Positions 62,790 through 64,000 of a stretch of 64,000 bases of DNA are shown here, one piece after another (within the stretch, counting starts at the first letter, position 1; each line of letters opens with the position of its first letter). The notes beneath the pieces were generated by a model. That model was not told the DNA's origin, did no database searches, and was given only the letters and a program-made list of their open reading frames with translations. Both the position numbers and the translations under genes were made by a program. This stretch comes from CAVYXA01 sp963846775 (GTDB taxonomy: Bacteria > Verrucomicrobiota > Verrucomicrobiia > Chthoniobacterales > UBA10450), in contig CAWJXB010000006.1 of the NCBI GenBank assembly GCA_963846775.1, forward strand, positions 2,170,001 through 2,234,000. Reading direction: 5' to 3'.

Positions 62790-63673
62790 GAATGCGGGCG
62801 CTTAGTCGCGACGAGTTCGAGAATGAAGTGCGCCCGCTGCTGACGGAGTTCGTGAAGCCGGGCACGATCGTCGACTGGATCATGCGCGGAAATCTGCTCT
62901 CGGTCCGGCTCGATTACGCCAATGTGCCGGTCAACGCTCACATCGATTCGGCTGGCAAGGCGTTGATCGATCCGCCGGAGCGCGAGAACCTGCCGGACGT
63001 TTGTCGAACGTGCGATCAGTTGGAGCACGATAAAACCGTCGCGATCGTGAACTCGCCAACGTACGCGTGGCGACACCTTGGACTGGTTGAACCCGACGGC
63101 ACACCGACGAGGCGGGGAATGATCTTCTCATTTTTCCACGGCGGCGAAGGCCTGGCGGTGGCGGTCGCGCTCGAAGACGAAACCTATCCGATCGACGAAT
63201 TGGTTTTCGATCTGGCCAATATTCGCGCCGGTCCGCGCTTCGCCGGCGAAGACGCGCCGTTGGGCGGGCGGCTCGGCATTTTGTGTCAGCGGATTTACGG
63301 CCGCGCCGATTATCCAGGTTACCTCACCATGGGCGTGCCGGTGCAATACGGCGCCGGTGCATCGGAAGTGGTGCGCGCGCTGGTGGCTGATCCGCGCTCC
63401 AAGCACAAGCTCACCAGCGAACTGTTGCGTCACGGCGATATCGAACGCGCGCTGGTGGAGTGGCGCAGCATACTTCGCCACGTCGTCCTTGCGCCCGCCT
63501 ATCCGTTGTCGCGATGGACGGAACTGAAAGCGGCGGCCGAAGAGCTGGTCGATAAAACGGCTTCGCCGACATCTGCTGTCGATCTTGCGACATTGGTTCC
63601 GTTGCAGCAGCGGGCTGGAGGAAGTGACGCCACGGCGAGGCAAGCATCATCTTTGGCGAAATCCAAATTTTGA
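62786..63673 (+). CDS. Protein of unknown function coupled to the helicase
   Basis: 295 aa. It starts MRMRALSRDEFENEVRPLLTEFV and is well conserved in look (LENLPDVCRTCDQ-like ENLPDVCRTCDQL, IFSFFHGGEGLAVAVALEDETYPIDELVFDLAN, GGRLGILCQRIYGRADYPGYL) but matches no family I can name. A CxxC (CRTC) is visible. It overlaps the helicase by ATGA, so it probably acts with it. No signal peptide or membrane helix is seen. Confidence 0.65.
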   Translation: MRMRALSRDEFENEVRPLLTEFVKPGTIVDWIMRGNLLSVRLDYANVPVNAHIDSAGKALIDPPERENLPDVCRTCDQLEHDKTVAIVNSPTYAWRHLGLVEPDGTPTRRGMIFSFFHGGEGLAVAVALEDETYPIDELVFDLANIRAGPRFAGEDAPLGGRLGILCQRIYGRADYPGYLTMGVPVQYGAGASEVVRALVADPRSKHKLTSELLRHGDIERALVEWRSILRHVVLAPAYPLSRWTELKAAAEELVDKTASPTSAVDLATLVPLQQRAGGSDATARQASSLAKSKF

Positions 63674-64000
63674 TGAACTCTAAGATTCTAAGAAAAAATG
63701 CCGTCGTCTCCTCAATGCATCATAAGCGGCTTATGATCGATTAGTTCTTCTTATGAGAGTTTTACTAATTTGCGATCGCGCGGCGGCCAGGTTTTTCCTC
63801 GATCCCCGATCTCAGTGCTCGGCCTCCCTCCCAAGCGTGTCCCCGTCCAGCCGTAAAGTTGACCCCTAGCCAACGCCCGCTTTTAGCGCGGCGCCTTTGG
63901 CGTGCAGATCGACAGTCGGCTAGAAAAAGAAGATCTGGTTTCAGCTGGCGGCCAAAACCAGGTCGCCGCGTCGACCGCCTGGATGATGCACGTCCACTTC
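63674..64000. other. 327-bp end of window, no clear gene
   Basis: Contains the palindrome at 63719 and a gcgcggcgcctttggcgtg stretch like the REP text near 42.26 kb. A plus-strand frame from GTG 63902 stays open to the edge (VQIDSRLEKEDLVSAGG...), but minus frames do too; the tail is too short to decide. Confidence 0.35.
63719..63737. promoter_or_regulatory. 19-bp perfect palindrome
   Basis: ATCATAAGC-G-GCTTATGAT, perfect dyad symmetry with one central base, followed by AT-rich DNA. It could be an operator or a terminator of the helicase operon. Confidence 0.4.

Noticed and set aside
1..64000. tRNA or rRNA genes
   Set aside because: No acceptor-stem/T-loop patterns or rRNA stretches were recognised by eye; a tRNA scan would confirm.

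Overview
The window looks like chromosomal DNA from a soil or environmental Verrucomicrobiota, most likely Chthoniobacterales or a near relative. This rests on gene families and style, not on a search: GC content that looks above 50%, many metabolic genes joined by ATGA/GTGA/TGATG overlaps, 2-oxoacid:ferredoxin oxidoreductase next to class II fumarase, sortilin-like propeller and DUF347/DUF4912/DUF6268-type proteins, and gene borders crowded with short palindromic (REP-like) elements. No rRNA, tRNA or CRISPR array was recognised.

Layout. 0-3.7 kb: tail of an unknown gene, rarA and a GT39-like membrane protein. 3.7-13.9 kb: a surface-glycan block (sugar epimerase, DegT aminotransferase, several glycosyltransferases, MetW-like methyltransferase, flippase, a second GT39-like protein). 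13.9-24.3 kb: housekeeping genes (DUF4912, lipid kinase, heptose adenylyltransferase, purN, gpsA-plsY, mnmG, TVP38, metF, dus, IscA-like). 24.3-30.1 kb: MBL hydrolase, VOC protein, methyltransferase-fumC pair, LysM protein. 30.2-41.3 kb: MsbA-like exporter, FG-GAP repeat protein, mutM, outer-membrane and propeller proteins. 41.3-42.3 kb: a REP-associated transposase (RAYT) inside its own inverted repeats. 42.3-45.4 kb: korAB. 45.4-51.5 kb: small, broken or orphan genes separated by a dispersed repeat. 51.6-57.6 kb: a compact defence island. 57.6-64 kb: acyltransferase, repeats, hicBA toxin-antitoxin genes, a Ski2-like helicase and its partner.

The most interesting locus is 51.6-57.6 kb: P-loop kinase, beta-class DNA methyltransferase, BglII/BstYI-like endonuclease, ParB-like protein, SNF2-type helicase and a protein with a NOV_C/DUF3883-like nuclease domain. 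All genes lie on one strand, nearly all overlap, and the block looks more AT-rich than its surroundings. It reads as a type II restriction-modification core extended by ParB, helicase and nuclease modules, a combination I cannot assign to a named system.

A second theme is repeat traffic. REP-like hairpins and other dispersed repeats sit between genes, supply stop codons and C-terminal tails (dus, korB, the 62.8-kb helicase, the 26.3-kb gene), and in one case lie in frame inside a gene (2101-2241). A 226-bp near-identical duplication copied the start of the 61-kb helicase to 59.2-59.4 kb. A third theme is apparent single-base frameshifts in at least four genes (33.0, 45.6, 50.6 and 53.8/54.1 kb). 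They may be real decay or sequencing indels, and raw reads would settle which.
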